This document shows positions 1 through 13,084 of a DNA stretch of 64,000 bases, in pieces; position 1 is the first letter of the stretch; each line of letters begins with the position of its first letter. The notes under the pieces are model-generated. The model made no database searches, was not told the origin of the DNA, and worked only from the letters and a program-made list of their open reading frames with translations. Position numbers and translations under genes: made by a program. The DNA comes from Trichoplax adhaerens. Taxonomy: Eukaryota > Placozoa > Uniplacotomia > Trichoplacea > Trichoplacidae. Location: contig NW_002060944.1 of NCBI RefSeq assembly GCF_000150275.1, forward strand, positions 2,456,152-2,520,151, read 5' to 3'.

Positions 1-3000
1 CGGGACTATGAACAACTTCTCGGGAATTGTAATGAGTGTTCGTTATCTTTACTGGGAGCATGTTACGATAAGATGGAAGAAAAAGACAAGCACTATGACG
101 TTGACATTGAAGGCCGATTCTTTTATGAATCTGATCACTTAGCGTTGAAAAATAACGAAGAGTAAGTAGAAATGCGAACAGAAAACGATCATGCGCCAGT
201 GATGATTTAGACGAAAGGTGTCTTTTGTTATTATGCTATATAGATTATACTTAGTTGCTGTAACAATAATATTGTACATACGCGTAATTACAAAGTGATC
301 GAACATCTCCATACGGAATTTCTAGAAATTGATAATACGATACACGGTTGAAAACTAGCACTATAATTTGTAATGATCAACAGTTTAAAATTACATGTGT
401 TAACAATAGATAATTACTGGAATTTTTAACCAGCACCTCAAGACAGTTGCATTTATGTACACGTGCTATACGAATTATATGCATGCTTCTTAGGTATTGC
501 CCTAAGCCGTTAAATCTTATTTTGAACGTATGAATGTTATGAATCTGGATATTATTACGTATTCTTAGTATCAGTTAAAAATTCGTACATATTTTCGTAT
601 CTTTTCTAGCTACCAATTATTACTTCGTACACTTGCTATTTTAGAATCTCAAAGGGCGCAGGCATGTCAGGTAAATGATGTAGCATTGAATATATCGGAT
701 GATACTGTTATATTGAGCTACGCTATATTGTTATTGTAATACATTGAATTATAATTATAAATATAATATGATCATTTCATATTCAGTAAGCATATAAATA
801 TTCTGTCCCGTAATTTTTCTTCACGACTGTGTGCTCAAGAGTACTTGCTTACAATTATATAATACGGTAATGTTGATTTACTTTGAGAAAATTATCTTGA
901 AAGTGCATACAGCGTAATGTAAGATGACATTAGTGATGCCACTCGAGTTGTTTTAGGTATTCTTTAAGTATCCTACAAGGATAAATTGTTACTGAAACCC
1001 ATTCGGTAATTATATATATATTCAGCTTATCTTACGTAAGAATAGGTAGGCTAAGTCAGAGACTACCCATAAAGTATAAAGCTTACTTTTATCAAGTAGT
1101 CTCGGTTAAGTTGGCTATATTCATAGTTTATTACCTGTGAATGACTGATTACAGCATTTTAAGCTGCGACTGATACTGTCCTATAAAGTAATTAAGATTG
1201 AATCAAAATTAAAGTGTTTATTATTGATTTAATAGGATATTTGCGAATTAATTAAAATTAGAAAAGATGCTCTCAATGATCCCGTTGCGTTCGTGAAGAA
1301 ATTACAAATGGATGTAAGTGTATTATATATGTATTGTTCATTGCACTCTGTTTGCTGTGTTATAATAAAAATTAAGGACACCGAAAATGTATGCTGATAA
1401 GCTATTGGGATCTAGCTGACAGCATTACAATTTCGTGGTGATAAGAAGTTGTTATCGTTCTTCTTATATATTTTTGTCGCTTAAATTAACTATTTGAGTA
1501 GAAAGACCTTGGTATGCCGCGGTTGCAAGCTGTATTGCAAATTCCTACTATTAAGTGGGACGAATATACGAAGGCTTTATCGACTCTAAGTCAAAGCGAG
1601 AACGATAGATTACTTAAGCGCCATTCAGCTCGATCCACACCGCTAAAAGGTAAAGGTTCTTGTATAGTATCTAACCGCTAATTTACTAAATTGATAAAAG
1701 AATACATAGCACTCTATCCCTAATTTAATTGTAATAACTTTTATATAATTAATTTAAAATCCCTGAATACAATATTTCATATTGAAGAGTGATATGATGC
1801 AATTTTAATCCCCATCTATTTATCTTATTTGATGAATCTAGATCACAATCTGCAACCGTTGATCGATGCTAGTCAACCAGAGTTGTCTTCGAATGCCTAT
1901 AAAGAGTGTGTGAATATTCTGAATAAGAACAATTAGTAGCTTTATGTCATGCTTAAATTGTTTATAATATTAGGTTGTCATCTTCTGATTCGTCGCTTCT
2001 CCCGAGATATATGGTATTTATAATTGTGATATTTGTGTTGATGAATATCGGTATCTGAGAAGTAACAGAGATTTAGATAATTTTACAATTGTTTGCATCT
2101 ATTATGCAGTATCCTATAGCTGGTGCGATCGTGAGGGGGCGAATTTATGATGAAACGAAACCCTCTTCTTTTAATCAGTTATGGTCTCCAGAGGAACAAG
2201 TTAGTATTTAATGCTTTCCATTATCTGATTTATGTCAACTAAATTAAAAAAGTGTGATGGTCTGATTTATCGTATATATAGTATGTGATGGTAATGATTT
2301 CTTTAGTTAAGACTAGAGAAACTTCTTGAAGTATTTCCAAGTGAAGAAATTGAATCTAGACGATGGGAAAAAATTGCAAATGCTCTCGGAAATAGAACAC
2401 CAAAACAGGTTGGTATATATCGGATCGATGCTAAAGATATACAAGTGCTCCACTATCTTAGGCCTACATCAATAATTAGGATATGATTATATGAACGTAT
2501 TTCTTTGTCATGACCTGTATTAACTAGTAGTTGCAGATATGTTGCCTTTTTCGTAAAATCTACATTCATATTATCAAAAGGATTATGATCAAGATGAATT
2601 GTGTAAGTTAAAATGGTGTTTTTTAAAATGACGGAAAATAGGTTGCAAGTCGAGTTCAAAAATACTTTATTAGATTAGCTAAGCTTGGCTTACCCATACC
2701 TGGGCGAGTACCGAATATGCCATTTTATAAGAAGGTAAATTTGTGACTAAAGTTATATCCTATGAATTTATTAGCCTATTACTTGCGCTACTGACTAAGC
2801 CTGACACTTGGAATGTCGTAGGGGACAAAAAAATTAACCGATAATCCGGCTAATTACCAACCTTTCTGTCGACCATCTGTTTATATGGCGGAAAATGATA
2901 AAGACATTAGTTGCAGCGCAGATTCTAAGCGTTCATTATCCACAAGTGAAACTGTATCTGTTAGTTGATACTTAGTTTTTGTATTATGTAATAGCTAATC

Positions 3001-3608
3001 TCGTGCTGTATGCATTTAACAACGTCTACTAATTCTTAGGATGATGAAGAAATCGACTTTACCCTGAAAAATAGTGACGAGTACAAACAATTAATCAGGT
3101 TAAAGAAAATTAAGAAGATGCAAACTACTGTTAGAAAAGTACAACATCATGGATATCAGGTAATTCTATACATTATTCGTACACCATTGCAATGTGGGTG
3201 TTAACGAAGCTGCGATTTGATCACTAGAAGAATTTAATTATATTGTTTCTAGTGTGATCGCTGTGGGATGGAGCCCATTTTAGGACCTAGGTTTCACTGT
3301 AAAGATTGTCCAGCTGACGATTCCGTTGACTTTTGTAAAGACTGTGTTATTAGGTATAAAATTTCTCTTCAGATTATCTTTGCATTAATTAATTTACTTA
3401 TTCGATGATTTTCGTACTTCAAACATTATTTAGTCCTATGGAAATCAGATTGCATAAACTAAATCATGAATTGCAAGTGTTCAATCGCCCGTTCTATGTT
3501 GACGACGATTATATTGGATATACTGGAGGAAGTGGACATGTTGAACAATCAACCGGATACACTACAGGCTATAGTTACTTAGATCCAAATTATATACCAA
3601 ATGATTAG
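1..3608 (+). CDS. ZZZ3: ZZZ3 orthologue (ZZ-type zinc finger / SANT protein of the ATAC complex), 3' part
   Basis: Partial gene that enters from the left edge. Exons: <1-161, 610-670, 1236-1313, 1502-1649, 1842-1909, 2110-2199, 2307-2408, 2642-2734, 2822-2959, 3040-3159, 3253-3353, 3434-3608; every phase matches, giving 444 residues plus TAG. In order it shows a helical stretch ending [17 protein letters not shown], a SANT/Myb-like domain (residues about 195-265, with [27 protein letters not shown]), a basic linker, and a ZZ zinc finger (CDRCGMEP, then HCKDC and DFCKDC, with histidines in the last exon). The C-terminus [13 protein letters not shown] is the ZZZ3 family ending. ZZZ3 is known as a histone-reading subunit of the ATAC acetyltransferase complex in the nucleus. 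The donor of exon 9 could instead be after 2953, which is also phase 0. It is tail to tail with DAXX. The N-terminal part lies outside the window. Confidence 0.95.
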
Positions 3609-5527
3609 TATTTTTTTCATATTAGTCATTTATGCTATTTGAAATATACAGTGGGTTTCTCTGATTTCTTTTCTTCATCAAACTAGATTTGATTATAAGT
3701 TACAGCTGCTTTGATCATAACAATGCTGGAATAGCTGCAATCGGTATCTATGTATGCTGTTAATTAAACATACGGTAAGCAGTAGTAACGCTATGATGAT
3801 ATTAAATTACAGACGGAGTTGATATTAGCATTATAGAATAACATCAGAGGAGCTTATGCTACACATGTGAGCGTAAAATTTAAGTCTTAATTTGTACCTA
3901 TATATAATAAGTATTTCTAAAATTTTATTAAGCAACATAATCGTTCTAAATCAGTAATCTTTTTACTGTAGATAAATAGATTTAAAATTTAGAAATTGTC
4001 GAGAGAGAAATACGAGTATTTATGCTAATAGTAGACTCCTATTAATAATTAATTAATATGTCATGTTACTGTAATATCGCTCGCTATTCACTTTTAGCCA
4101 AATTTTTAATTATATTTTGAATATATTAAATAAATATAAATATTTGTACTTATAGCAATTAATCTGATCTTTAAGAAGGTTTCAAACGTTTTCACCTTTG
4201 CTGAAGTTATGCACTGTATTGAATAAGTATTCGGAAAATTTATTAGCCATAAAAATATTCATAAACTACATTATAAGTATCTTGTATCTATTAAATCATA
4301 TATTTTGTTTACAATCATTAAAATACCGTTTGCGTCTGTAATCAGTTCTCTACGTATTTATACTTTTAAACTACGAATATTACTTGTTGGTATGATTACA
4401 AACTAAGTTTACAAAAGATAGTACTTTATTGAGTGCAATAATAAAACTGAACTGAAGATGAACTAAACTATCTGAGAAATTTAATCTTTTAGCATGATCC
4501 TAATTTAGACCTCATAACTCGTAATAGTCATGTTAGACACTGAGAAGTAATGTAGACTACAATACAGTAATATTAGCATCATCCCTATGATGACAGCTAT
4601 TAGCAACAATATTTTGTTATGATATTAATTCGCGATATGCAGTACTAATCCTATAAATGGCATTTAATACATTGGTTGCTTGATCCAATGATTAAAGTGT
4701 GTGTATCTGCATGTAAGTTTTGATATTCTACCTATGTCTTTGATTTACTTTGTAGTCTTAGTATTAATCAATAGTGATGCATGCAGACTTTGATAAACTA
4801 GTAGCATATACAGAAATGAAAAAGATCTCTGAAATTCTTTTACATCTTGTATTTGAACCTTAACTGATAGGAATAAGCATCCAGGAGTAAGAACATCTAT
4901 ATACGATGAAATTGCAATTATCATTGTCACAACAATTACAATTAGTCAACACTAAGGTTTGACTACAAAACATACAATAAATAACAGTAAAAATTTTAAC
5001 AACTCGCTATAAACCAACTTCAAATATGAACTCATAAAAGGATTTCATAGTAGAAGTAAAACTTTCCGTACGATGTAAGTAGTAAAATAATCATTTTCGT
5101 ATAGTTTGCAAAATTGCAAATTAGTAAATTCATTCACTAAACCGTAATATGAAAGTTTTACTAGCAGCTATTACCTAATTAACTCCAAATAATTTAGAGA
5201 ATCAATAAATGTCTTTTACTATATTACAATACACTATGATAATTAATGGTCTTGACATTTCATAACTAAAGAACACTCATTACGTTCTTCGATTTACAAA
5301 CGCTTATCGCACGAACATACTGTAGTAAGCTGTACAGTAGATATTCAAAGGCTTTAGTTAAATAATTACTATAGTAAATACATCGACCATTTAATACCAG
5401 AAAATACACTAAGAACATTAGCTAACTTATGAGAATAGCAGTTTATGGCCGTTAACAGTGAGTCGATATGAATCGACAGTAATCCTGATCGAGATATTTC
5501 AAAAAAGGTAAAATTTATTTTATATAT
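3609..5527. other. convergent 3' gap between ZZZ3 and DAXX
   Basis: No recognisable gene. It must hold the two 3' untranslated regions. On the minus strand, 4745-4930 is an open frame of 61 codons ending TKTTK with an ATG, but it has no family signature and no supporting exons. The pentamer arrays seen at gene starts are absent; only isolated copies occur, for example near 5330. Confidence 0.6.
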
Positions 5528-7018
5528 TTAGGAATTTAATTTAGCTCTTTTGATAGTCCAAGCTTCTTCATTCTCTGATGGATTCAGTTCAGAAATAGAA
5601 GATATTCTCTCATCGTTTTTTCTCTTCAATGTATGTAGTAACTTTTCTTCATCAATGTCACTATTTTCTTCTTCAGTATTAGTTTCATCTTCGCTTTCTT
5701 CACTGGGTTCAGACTTATCTGCGTTAGTTATTGTAAAATGATGGTGCTATTAGTAAGTATAATATAATTGGCAAAAGTGATAAATTCTAGGCAGTACGAG
5801 CATAAATGGCGGTGATGTTCTATCGCTAATTGTGACTACAGCTACCTGGAAGTAGATATTGTGTAAATACTGTCCGCTCACCATTTGAGATAAAGTATAG
5901 CAGACAGGTCACTACTAGTCTACATGTCTAAAGTTATCAACAAGGTGAATCACTCTTTACTCACTATCTCGGATATCATCTTGAATCTTAGAAAACTTTA
6001 GAATGACTTCTTTTTCTCTTTCTTGGCCAATTTTCAAACTCTTATCTAGATCTTCTTTCAGAGTTGGATTGTTAATGGCAGGGTCTTGCTCATTAGGTTT
6101 AAGGTGATGTCTTATCTCCAGATTTAATTCTTCCAAGCGTCTTTTGCGTATTTTATGACAAACCTCACGGAATGCCTCCTTTGCTATATCGTCATGCTGT
6201 CGCTGCGTTAGCCCTAATTTATATTTCCGATTGGCAGAGGTAACAATATCTTTGATATCAACAAAATCAGGCATACATAATGATTGCACTAATAGTGCTT
6301 GTTGCTTTCTATGTTTAGCTCTGCTTTTTATGGTACTGTTGTGGTTACGATAGTATTGTGCCTTCAAAAATTTAGTCACCTCCTTATTAATATCACGATA
6401 ACGGGTATTGCAAAACTGACGAAATGGTGGTTCTAATACAGAACGACTTCGAACTAGCTTATTAATTTTTTCTACGATAGCAACACTTTTCTTTTTCAAT
6501 TTAGAAATAAGTATGTATATACTCCCACTATTATCTAAATCTTCAAGCGACATATCATCGTATTCATGCTTGTTTATCAATTTGTTATATTTCCTTAAAT
6601 CCGTTTCATATTTTTTTAATTTCTGTAGTGTCTGATCATCAAGGAGTTCTTTCCATTCTACATTTAAATCAGAGCCACATTCAGGTAACTGATCACTTTG
6701 AATGTTGTTATCGCCATCATTTAGCGTAGTATTAGGTGGCAAAGTTTCATTAACTTCTGTAGATCTGGTTGTAACATTACCGCTAGCACTCGAAGATGAC
6801 GATGAAGGACATACATAACTTGACGAAAGCTTCAACTTTTCACTAGGATCGTTAGTGTTGATCGCGGTATTCGCTCGTAAATGCGAGGTATCTGGTTTAA
6901 TAATATGGCTTTCTGACCTCGAACCTGAAACATCATTTGGCTGCTGGATCAATGTTGATCGTGGTTGGCTATCTAATTCATCCGAACTACTACTAATGAA
7001 GATCACGTCACTTTCCAT
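5528..7018 (-). CDS. DAXX: DAXX-like histone H3.3 chaperone / SUMO-binding transcription regulator
   Basis: Two exons on the minus strand: 7018-5965 and 5718-5528, intron donor GTGAGT and acceptor CGCAG, phase 1, 414 residues. I start at the first in-frame ATG (7018); an in-frame TAA lies upstream. The N-terminus MESDVIFISSSSDE is a SUMO-interacting motif (VIFI followed by Ser/Asp/Glu) where vertebrate DAXX also carries one. Residues about 10-110 are Ser/Thr/Asn-rich. Residues about 115-351 match the DAXX histone-binding domain (landmarks: RYRDINKEVTKFL, DFVDIKDIVTSANRKYKLGL, AFREVCHKIRKRRLEELNLEI, KFSKIQDD). Exon 2 is acidic (EESEDETNTEEEN) and basic at the very end. DAXX with ATRX deposits H3.3-H4 in nuclear chromatin. 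The protein is much shorter than human DAXX, and I see no N-terminal helical bundle (the ATRX-binding module) and no C-terminal SUMO motif. A CTGTA/TACAG array begins about 110 bp upstream of the start. Confidence 0.9.
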
Positions 7019-7127
7019 TTTGAGCGCTTGCAAAATGCTGCAATCTTCTAATTAGACAGCTTCGACACTCTTTTAACCTTGACAGTCCTGGTCGTAGAGA
7101 TGACTGTTTTAGTGACTCTCGCCAGGT

Positions 7128-7432
7128 GTACTGTACTGTACTGTACTGTACTGTACTGTACACTCAGTGTACTGTACAGTATGTTCCAGAGTTGTTACAG
7201 CCTACAGGTATCTCTACAGTACATTGTGGGACTCTACACTGTAGAATTTGCACTCTGCTGTACTGTACAGTACTGTACAGTACTGTACTGTACAGTACAG
7301 TACTGTATCTTGGTGGCTCTGGTTATACTGTACTGTACAGTACTGTAAAATACTGTACAGTACTGTAAAATACTGTACAGTACTGTACTCTACAGTACTC
7401 TACAGTACTGTATGGTAACGAATGTGTTAGTA
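7128..7432. repeat. inverted (CTGTA)n/(TACAG)n pentamer array upstream of DAXX
   Basis: Starts with an uninterrupted CTGTA run at about 7129-7160, then dozens of CTGTA units alternate with TACAG units, forming ACTGTACAGT and GTACTGTACAGTAC palindromes up to 7432. Neither unit yields stop codons in any frame (repeating LYCTV or YSTVQ), so this stretch gives false open frames. It lies 110-415 bp upstream of the DAXX ATG, a promoter position. Confidence 0.9.
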
Positions 7433-10258
7433 CTGTAAATTGAGATTTATTTACATGTGTATTTACTGTTTATTTGTCATTATACTGTATATAAATCTGT
7501 AGCTCTCATTTGATTTCGATTTTGATTTTACAGTTAATTAATCGATTTTTTATAGTCTTTCGGTAAATAATATAAGGAATAATATAATATGTATGCTGGA
7601 AATGGTACAGGAACAGCACGATGCAATACAGTAAAGATAAAAATCACTGTACATTTATGAATGAACTTAAAATTGTCGCTTATTTACTGCAATGTTACGA
7701 TTCATCATTAATCGTTTTTTTATTTATTTAGCTTAGAGAGCAAAATTGCACTTTGGAAACTACAGTACAGTAAAATCCACTTCACTTTTTATACTGTACA
7801 CTTGATTTACAGTATTAAGTTTAGTACGAACGTGTAAAGTACATTATGATCCGACATCTTTTCTAGTATATTTAACTTATCTAGAAGTGCACTGACAACG
7901 GGCGATTCGATTCGGAAGTCGACTTCGAGCCGAGCTCAATAAAAGCGTAGGGATACCTATAACAATTTACTGATCAAGTCCAATCTTCAACAATTTTATA
8001 CTTTAACCCCTTGTTTATGATCTGTTGTGAAGAACGTGTGTTATCTCCTGATCTGTTTATGTTCCTGCATTTCTCTTTTTATTAACCGACAACAAGATTT
8101 TTAATTTTCCGAATTATTAAAATGATTTCAACACACCAGTAAAAGCGATTTCCCAAAATGTAAATATTGCACGATGCTGTAAATCAATACTACACACTGT
8201 TCAGCGTAAAAGGTGTTGTATGTGCTGTATACTATAAGCCATGACCGTTCAGTCAATCACGCCGTTGTGATGCGCTGCTTTAGAAGTTTTGATTTCAGAA
8301 ACCTAATTTCTGGCTAAATTCCCATTCTAAACTTACCAAATATTGTATACAGTAATTACTGTAGGCTGTAGTTATTGTCCATAACAATTTTCAGATAAGT
8401 TGAAAGTATATACGCGTATCCATCAGTTTCGCGTATTACACTACAATGTAAATAGCTTTTAGCTAAAGGTTCTCTCATATTTTGTCAGTTATGTAAATAT
8501 ACTCGTGTTGATTTAGTAACACGTCTAAACTTTGGAGAATAGCGTTCAGTATAAATTAGTTTAAGGACCATCAGCATGTACGCATCCTTGAAATAAAGAT
8601 GATTTGAATAGGCACATTTTGAATAATAGAAGTTTAATTCTTCATTATATAATTATGTATTCATTGAATTTTTTCCATATCATTTTAAAGTTGAATGCTA
8701 ATAACGGCTTACGGTTTTTCACATGACAGCCTTTCATCTCTATTCTAAATGGTTTGTGTTTATGTACCTTAATCTCACCTACCCATTCCATAATTTTAGT
8801 TCTCCTTCATACCCTCCTTACGGCCAGTTCATAAGTTCCAGGATATAAAGCTAATGTACATCTTAAACTCTATTATTAAGAGAAAAATTGACGTACGATA
8901 CTGGTTTTACCAAACGCAGCCATCCCCCGCATTCCTGCGTAACATAATAGCGTTTTAATTCGTACTGTACAGTATATAACTTAATTTAAGCCGCTGCGTA
9001 ATCATTTGTATCAAAATGATCCTGCTTATGTTGTTATGTATCTTGATAATTCGCCCTCCTTTTGATGTCTATACACGTACTCACAACAAGTTAACATCTC
9101 GCAAGCAGTATTTACTGAATTTATACGCGTATGTTTAATTTACAACGTAAAAGTATAAAATGTAGAGTAATGAAAGGCAGAGAGGTATTAATGGACAAAT
9201 GGGGGTGCTGTTAGTACCATGTACTCTCATTTAAGTGCAGTATCATATACAGACAGATATGTTATTACCATAGTAGCTCATAATACGCACAACGAGCTAC
9301 ATTAATGACAGAATGATATCATATAACATAAATCTTGCATCCGAAGCAACTGTAAGCATTTATTTTAATTGCTACATTGTACATGAAGACACAAATTGGC
9401 GATTTTATAAAACGCCATCAGAAGTTCCTCGAAGGTTTTTGACCAATGCATATTATCAACACATCTCTGGTAACATTTTGATAGTATTTCAGCGAATTAT
9501 TATTTAATTATGTAATATATATGAGAGCTATAGCAATGGTAAAATTAGAAAATGTTCTCATAGCATAAATTTCCCTATCACAAAAGGGTATCAGGCACAG
9601 TAACAAATTAGGTATTATTTAACCAGAAATTCTTGGTTCTAGTGTAATGTCGCTAAGTGATTAAGAGGCGAATATCCAGAATCCAGGAATAAATCATCAA
9701 AGGGCAATATAAAAAAACGCTGTTGGGCAGTATGCAATCAATGCCATTTATCGCTAACTAAAGTATACGTGAAATTACGTACTGCAGCTTGTAGGTGTTT
9801 CCAATTATTCTACTTAATTACTGTCGTAACTTAAACACTATGTTGAGCACCAAGAGTCTATTAATCATCTAGCAGATGATGTACACCACAGCGAATTGCT
9901 GTTACTAGGCTTGTCAGTAGCTATACATCTACAAATCAACCTGAAAGTAACACATAGTGTGATAATGCTACGGTATATCTAATCTAACAATATATGAACA
10001 AATATACCAATAGAAATTGTAATGAATTATAATAACAAACGCATACTCGCAACAATACCTGAATTTGCATTCCAGACTGCATGACCCTCACAATCTTAAC
10101 ATTTCAGGTATAATTATAATTAATAATGATATGCACCCAGATCATTTCAAATGATCGACTAATACTGGTTGCATAATATGTCAAATAAATTAGATTATCG
10201 ACTATTTTCAAAAATGATAGCAGAGGTTAAACCTTTATAGGCAAATATAACAATATCT
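7433..10258. other. gap between the DAXX array and the 3' end of WDR47; no gene assigned
   Basis: Mostly AT-rich sequence. Notable items: short ACTGTAC copies at about 7760-7800, a 12-bp palindrome GAAGTCGACTTC at 7914-7925, ATACGCGTAT at 8410-8419 and 9123-9132, a minus-strand open stretch with a P-loop-like string at 8876-8934, and a stretch around 9385-9470 that is open on both strands. The 3' untranslated region of WDR47 lies at the right end. I cannot assemble a gene. Confidence 0.5.
8410..8419. repeat. ATACGCGTAT palindrome (one of five exact copies)
   Basis: Exact copies at 8410-8419, 9123-9132, 14478-14487, 19290-19299 and 22300-22309; near copies at about 19087 and 21023. All lie in non-coding sequence (two of them in introns of SCFD2 and ATAT1). 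A 10-bp palindrome with two CpG steps is unexpected at this frequency in AT-rich DNA. Confidence 0.75.
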
Positions 10259-13084
10259 CTATACAGTCAACAACTTCCATAAAGATGCTTCTCCATCTGC
10301 GCTAGATGATACGAAAGCATACTGTTCTGGATGCCATGAAACTTTTAGTGCTTTATCTGCGTGTTGACCGACGACAAATGATGGATAGCTATTTTCATAA
10401 CCATTCATATCGGTAAGTATTAAAGTACCATCGTATGAAGCTGATAATAAATACCTAGAGTCTGGTGAAAACCTCAAAGATCTACAATCTTCATTATGAG
10501 GATGAAACGTATGCAAAATCTTATCTGCTTTTATATCGTATAAAACACAAACACCGTCTTCACGCCCCATGGCAGCTAAATTATTGCTATGGTTAACACA
10601 TAAGGATGTTATTCCTTGTTTTACTGGAGAATCTGACAATTTAAAGGTTTTCGCACATTTTCCGCTATTGATATCCCACATGCATACAACGCCGTCAGTA
10701 GACCCGGAAATTAATTTTTGATAACCCCAGGAATATAAGGCCAAGACATGTGCGCTATGTCCTTTTAGGGACGTTAGTAATTGTTCACTTCCACAATCTA
10801 TGATATTTATAGCACAATCGCCTCCTCCACCTGATATAAGAAAAGACGAATGATCTGTGTCGAATGTTACGTCGCGGACAGTTCCATCGTGGAAGTTAAA
10901 ATCTTGGACTGATCCAGCTGGGATAAAGTCATTATTATCAAATCGCAATAATTTAACAGATTTATCGTTAGAACCCGTTGCAAGCAATTCACCAGACCGA
11001 TTCCAGTTAGCGCAATAAATAGAGCCACGATGGTGTCTCTCTCTAAAAAAAAATACTCTAGGTTCTGGTGGAGGGACGTTAGGATCAAATCTGCATTATT
11101 AAAGCAAATGAATGCAATTTAGACACACGTTCACATGATATGATAAATACGAAACATTTTCATATAAATCTCTATTCAACTTACTCGCCGTTTGCATGTA
11201 AAAGCTCCGCAGAACATATGCGCAGTACTCTCGAATTTGAACCAACAACAAAAGCTTCGCCGTTAGGGTGGAATGCAACCGTTCTGACAGCCTGTGATGC
11301 GTTCATAGTAGCAATATTTGCAAACAGTGGTCTTGTAATTTTCTGCCTAACAGGCTCCGACTTTAAAGTGTAATGCAACAAACGATAAAGATTAAAGACA
11401 GTCACTAAGATATGCCATGTAATTAAAAAAAAAATTCATATCATGTCTGCTAAACGGCTCATTACGTGTCATTACCTCAGTCCCTTCTACTTCCTCGTTG
11501 CGATCTATTATTTCATCATGGCCGTAATGTAATTCATTCATAGTATGGCTTTGATTGGTGATTTCACTTCCAATCAAAGCGTTATCTGTTTCCTCAGTGA
11601 TGATAGAGGAACTCGATGGCACAATGTGAGGAGCATCATTATGAGGACCATCACTGTTCGCGCTGCTAACGGTGGTTGCTACTTCTTGTAAAGGTTGTTC
11701 ACCTAAGTTCTCTCTTGGCAAATTTTCTGCTTTATCTATGAGAAACGGCAGGCTTTCCTTTCTGCTATCAATTATGTAGGATTAAAAACAAGATATAATA
11801 CGAAAAAGTATTACTACATTGATAACTTACTGATTGCAATTGAAGTATGAAGTTAAAGATACAATAACAATTAAGGCAGACTATCAAGAGAATAACTGAA
11901 AACGTAAAAGCTATTCGAAATGGACTATTAATTATTTCTAGGAAGTGCACACAAAGAGACCTGTTCAGTAAGTAAAGCACCCAATACATGTGTTATAGAC
12001 ATTTATAACTGTACTTCTTAGTTTATCATCATCCTCTAATCTGCAAGTACACTTACGTAGACGCTTTAGACTGCAAGTGCATTCCGGATAACACTTTGTA
12101 ATTGTAGAACCTTTCTAAGGAAGCTGATCTGTTCCTAAATTTGCGATTTGTAGATTCACTGCTGGTGAAATAATGTGAGTTTGTTGGAATTGAAATACTA
12201 CGTCGCATCTTGCATGATTGGTTATTAAGTCTTTTGTCATAGCTATCAGTATCTAGCTCCTTGTAATGATTATCAATAGCTTCTTTCATAACAGTGGTTT
12301 GAATTTCCCCGAGCTTGAATGGCCATGCATTTGGTGGTATCTTTTTCATTACATCGTATATATAACAGTTACGATCTGCAAGCGGATTTAGTAAATCTAA
12401 TTTTCGATTAGCAGAGTCCATCATCGCTTCTTTAGCAACTTCCATTTTTTTATTATAATTTGAGTAAATATCTTGTAAGCATCCTTTGCTTAATAAAGTA
12501 GTTAATCGATTAACATTTATTAACTTACTTCTTTCATATTCGTCTTGCACTCCTTTCTGGAGTTTAGTACTTGGAGATTGATTTAAATAAATTTCAACTA
12601 ATGGTAAAATTTGATAAAAACACTCCACGCGACCACTGATAGGAGTCCACATCTTATAGTCTTCCAAATTTCGATGATCCTCTAGAGTTAATAACCAACA
12701 TAGCCTATTAAACTGGTCTTTATCAGGAGAACATATTTTTAATTCTTCCAAACAGTTGTGTAATATATTTACTGAACGGCCGTTTTGCATTTTCCAATCA
12801 CTTAACAGCTCTAGAAATTTTTGCTTTAAACATATAAACTTGAAGAGTTTGCAGTTAAACCCAGGTACTTCTTGCAAGGGTTCAATAAAGGCTATGGCCT
12901 CCATAAATTTACCATCTAAAATTAAACTTCTAAGGAAAGAGAGATTATAGGGATAATCATAATCATTGATACCACTCTCCTTTTCTAATGCCACCATGGC
13001 AGCATACAACTTCCATTCACGCAACTGGGACAGCATTAACCGAATAACCTGTCGACGATCTATAAACACATTCATGCAGTCCAT
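10259..13084 (-). CDS. WDR47: WDR47 (nemitin)-like LisH/CTLH and WD40-repeat protein
   Basis: Four minus-strand exons: 13084-12057, 11761-11476, 11342-11185, 11090-10259; phases match, 767 residues against about 919 in human. The start is the first ATG after an in-frame TAA at 13112-13114. Residues about 5-45 form a LisH module (QVIRLMLSQLREWKLYAA, then ALEKESG), followed by a CTLH-type region (FLRSLILDGKFMEAIAFIEPL and KFICLKQKFLELL). Residues about 200-440 are a low-complexity linker. From about residue 440 a seven-bladed WD40 propeller runs to the end (AVRTVAFHPNGEAFVVGSNS, GSIYCANWNRSGELLATGSND, DGTVRDVTFD, LKGHSAHVLALYSWG, DCRSLRFSPDSRYLLSASYD, SSSADGEASLWKL). WDR47 is known as a microtubule-associated protein of neurons and cilia. 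The second intron (11343-11475) contains a T10 tract that makes the frames look shifted; the GAG/GTAATG donor resolves it. Head to head with SCFD2. Confidence 0.95.

Noticed and set aside
7079-7368. Open frames rich in LYCTV and YSTVQ at 7079-7368, 13192-13446, 20066-20461, 59666-60418
   Set aside because: They are translations of the CTGTA/TACAG arrays, whose units contain no stop codon in any frame; no family similarity and no splice context.
8876-8934. Minus-strand P-loop-like string GMAAFGKTSIVRQFF suggesting a Ras-like GTPase
   Set aside because: Only 19 codons before a stop, no hydrophobic strand before the loop, and no DTAG or NKxD motif nearby on that strand.
11392-11476. Apparent frameshift in WDR47 at a T10 tract (minus strand)
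   Set aside because: A consensus donor GAG/GTAATG at 11475 and the acceptor before 11342 form an in-phase intron that contains the tract, so no frameshift is needed.
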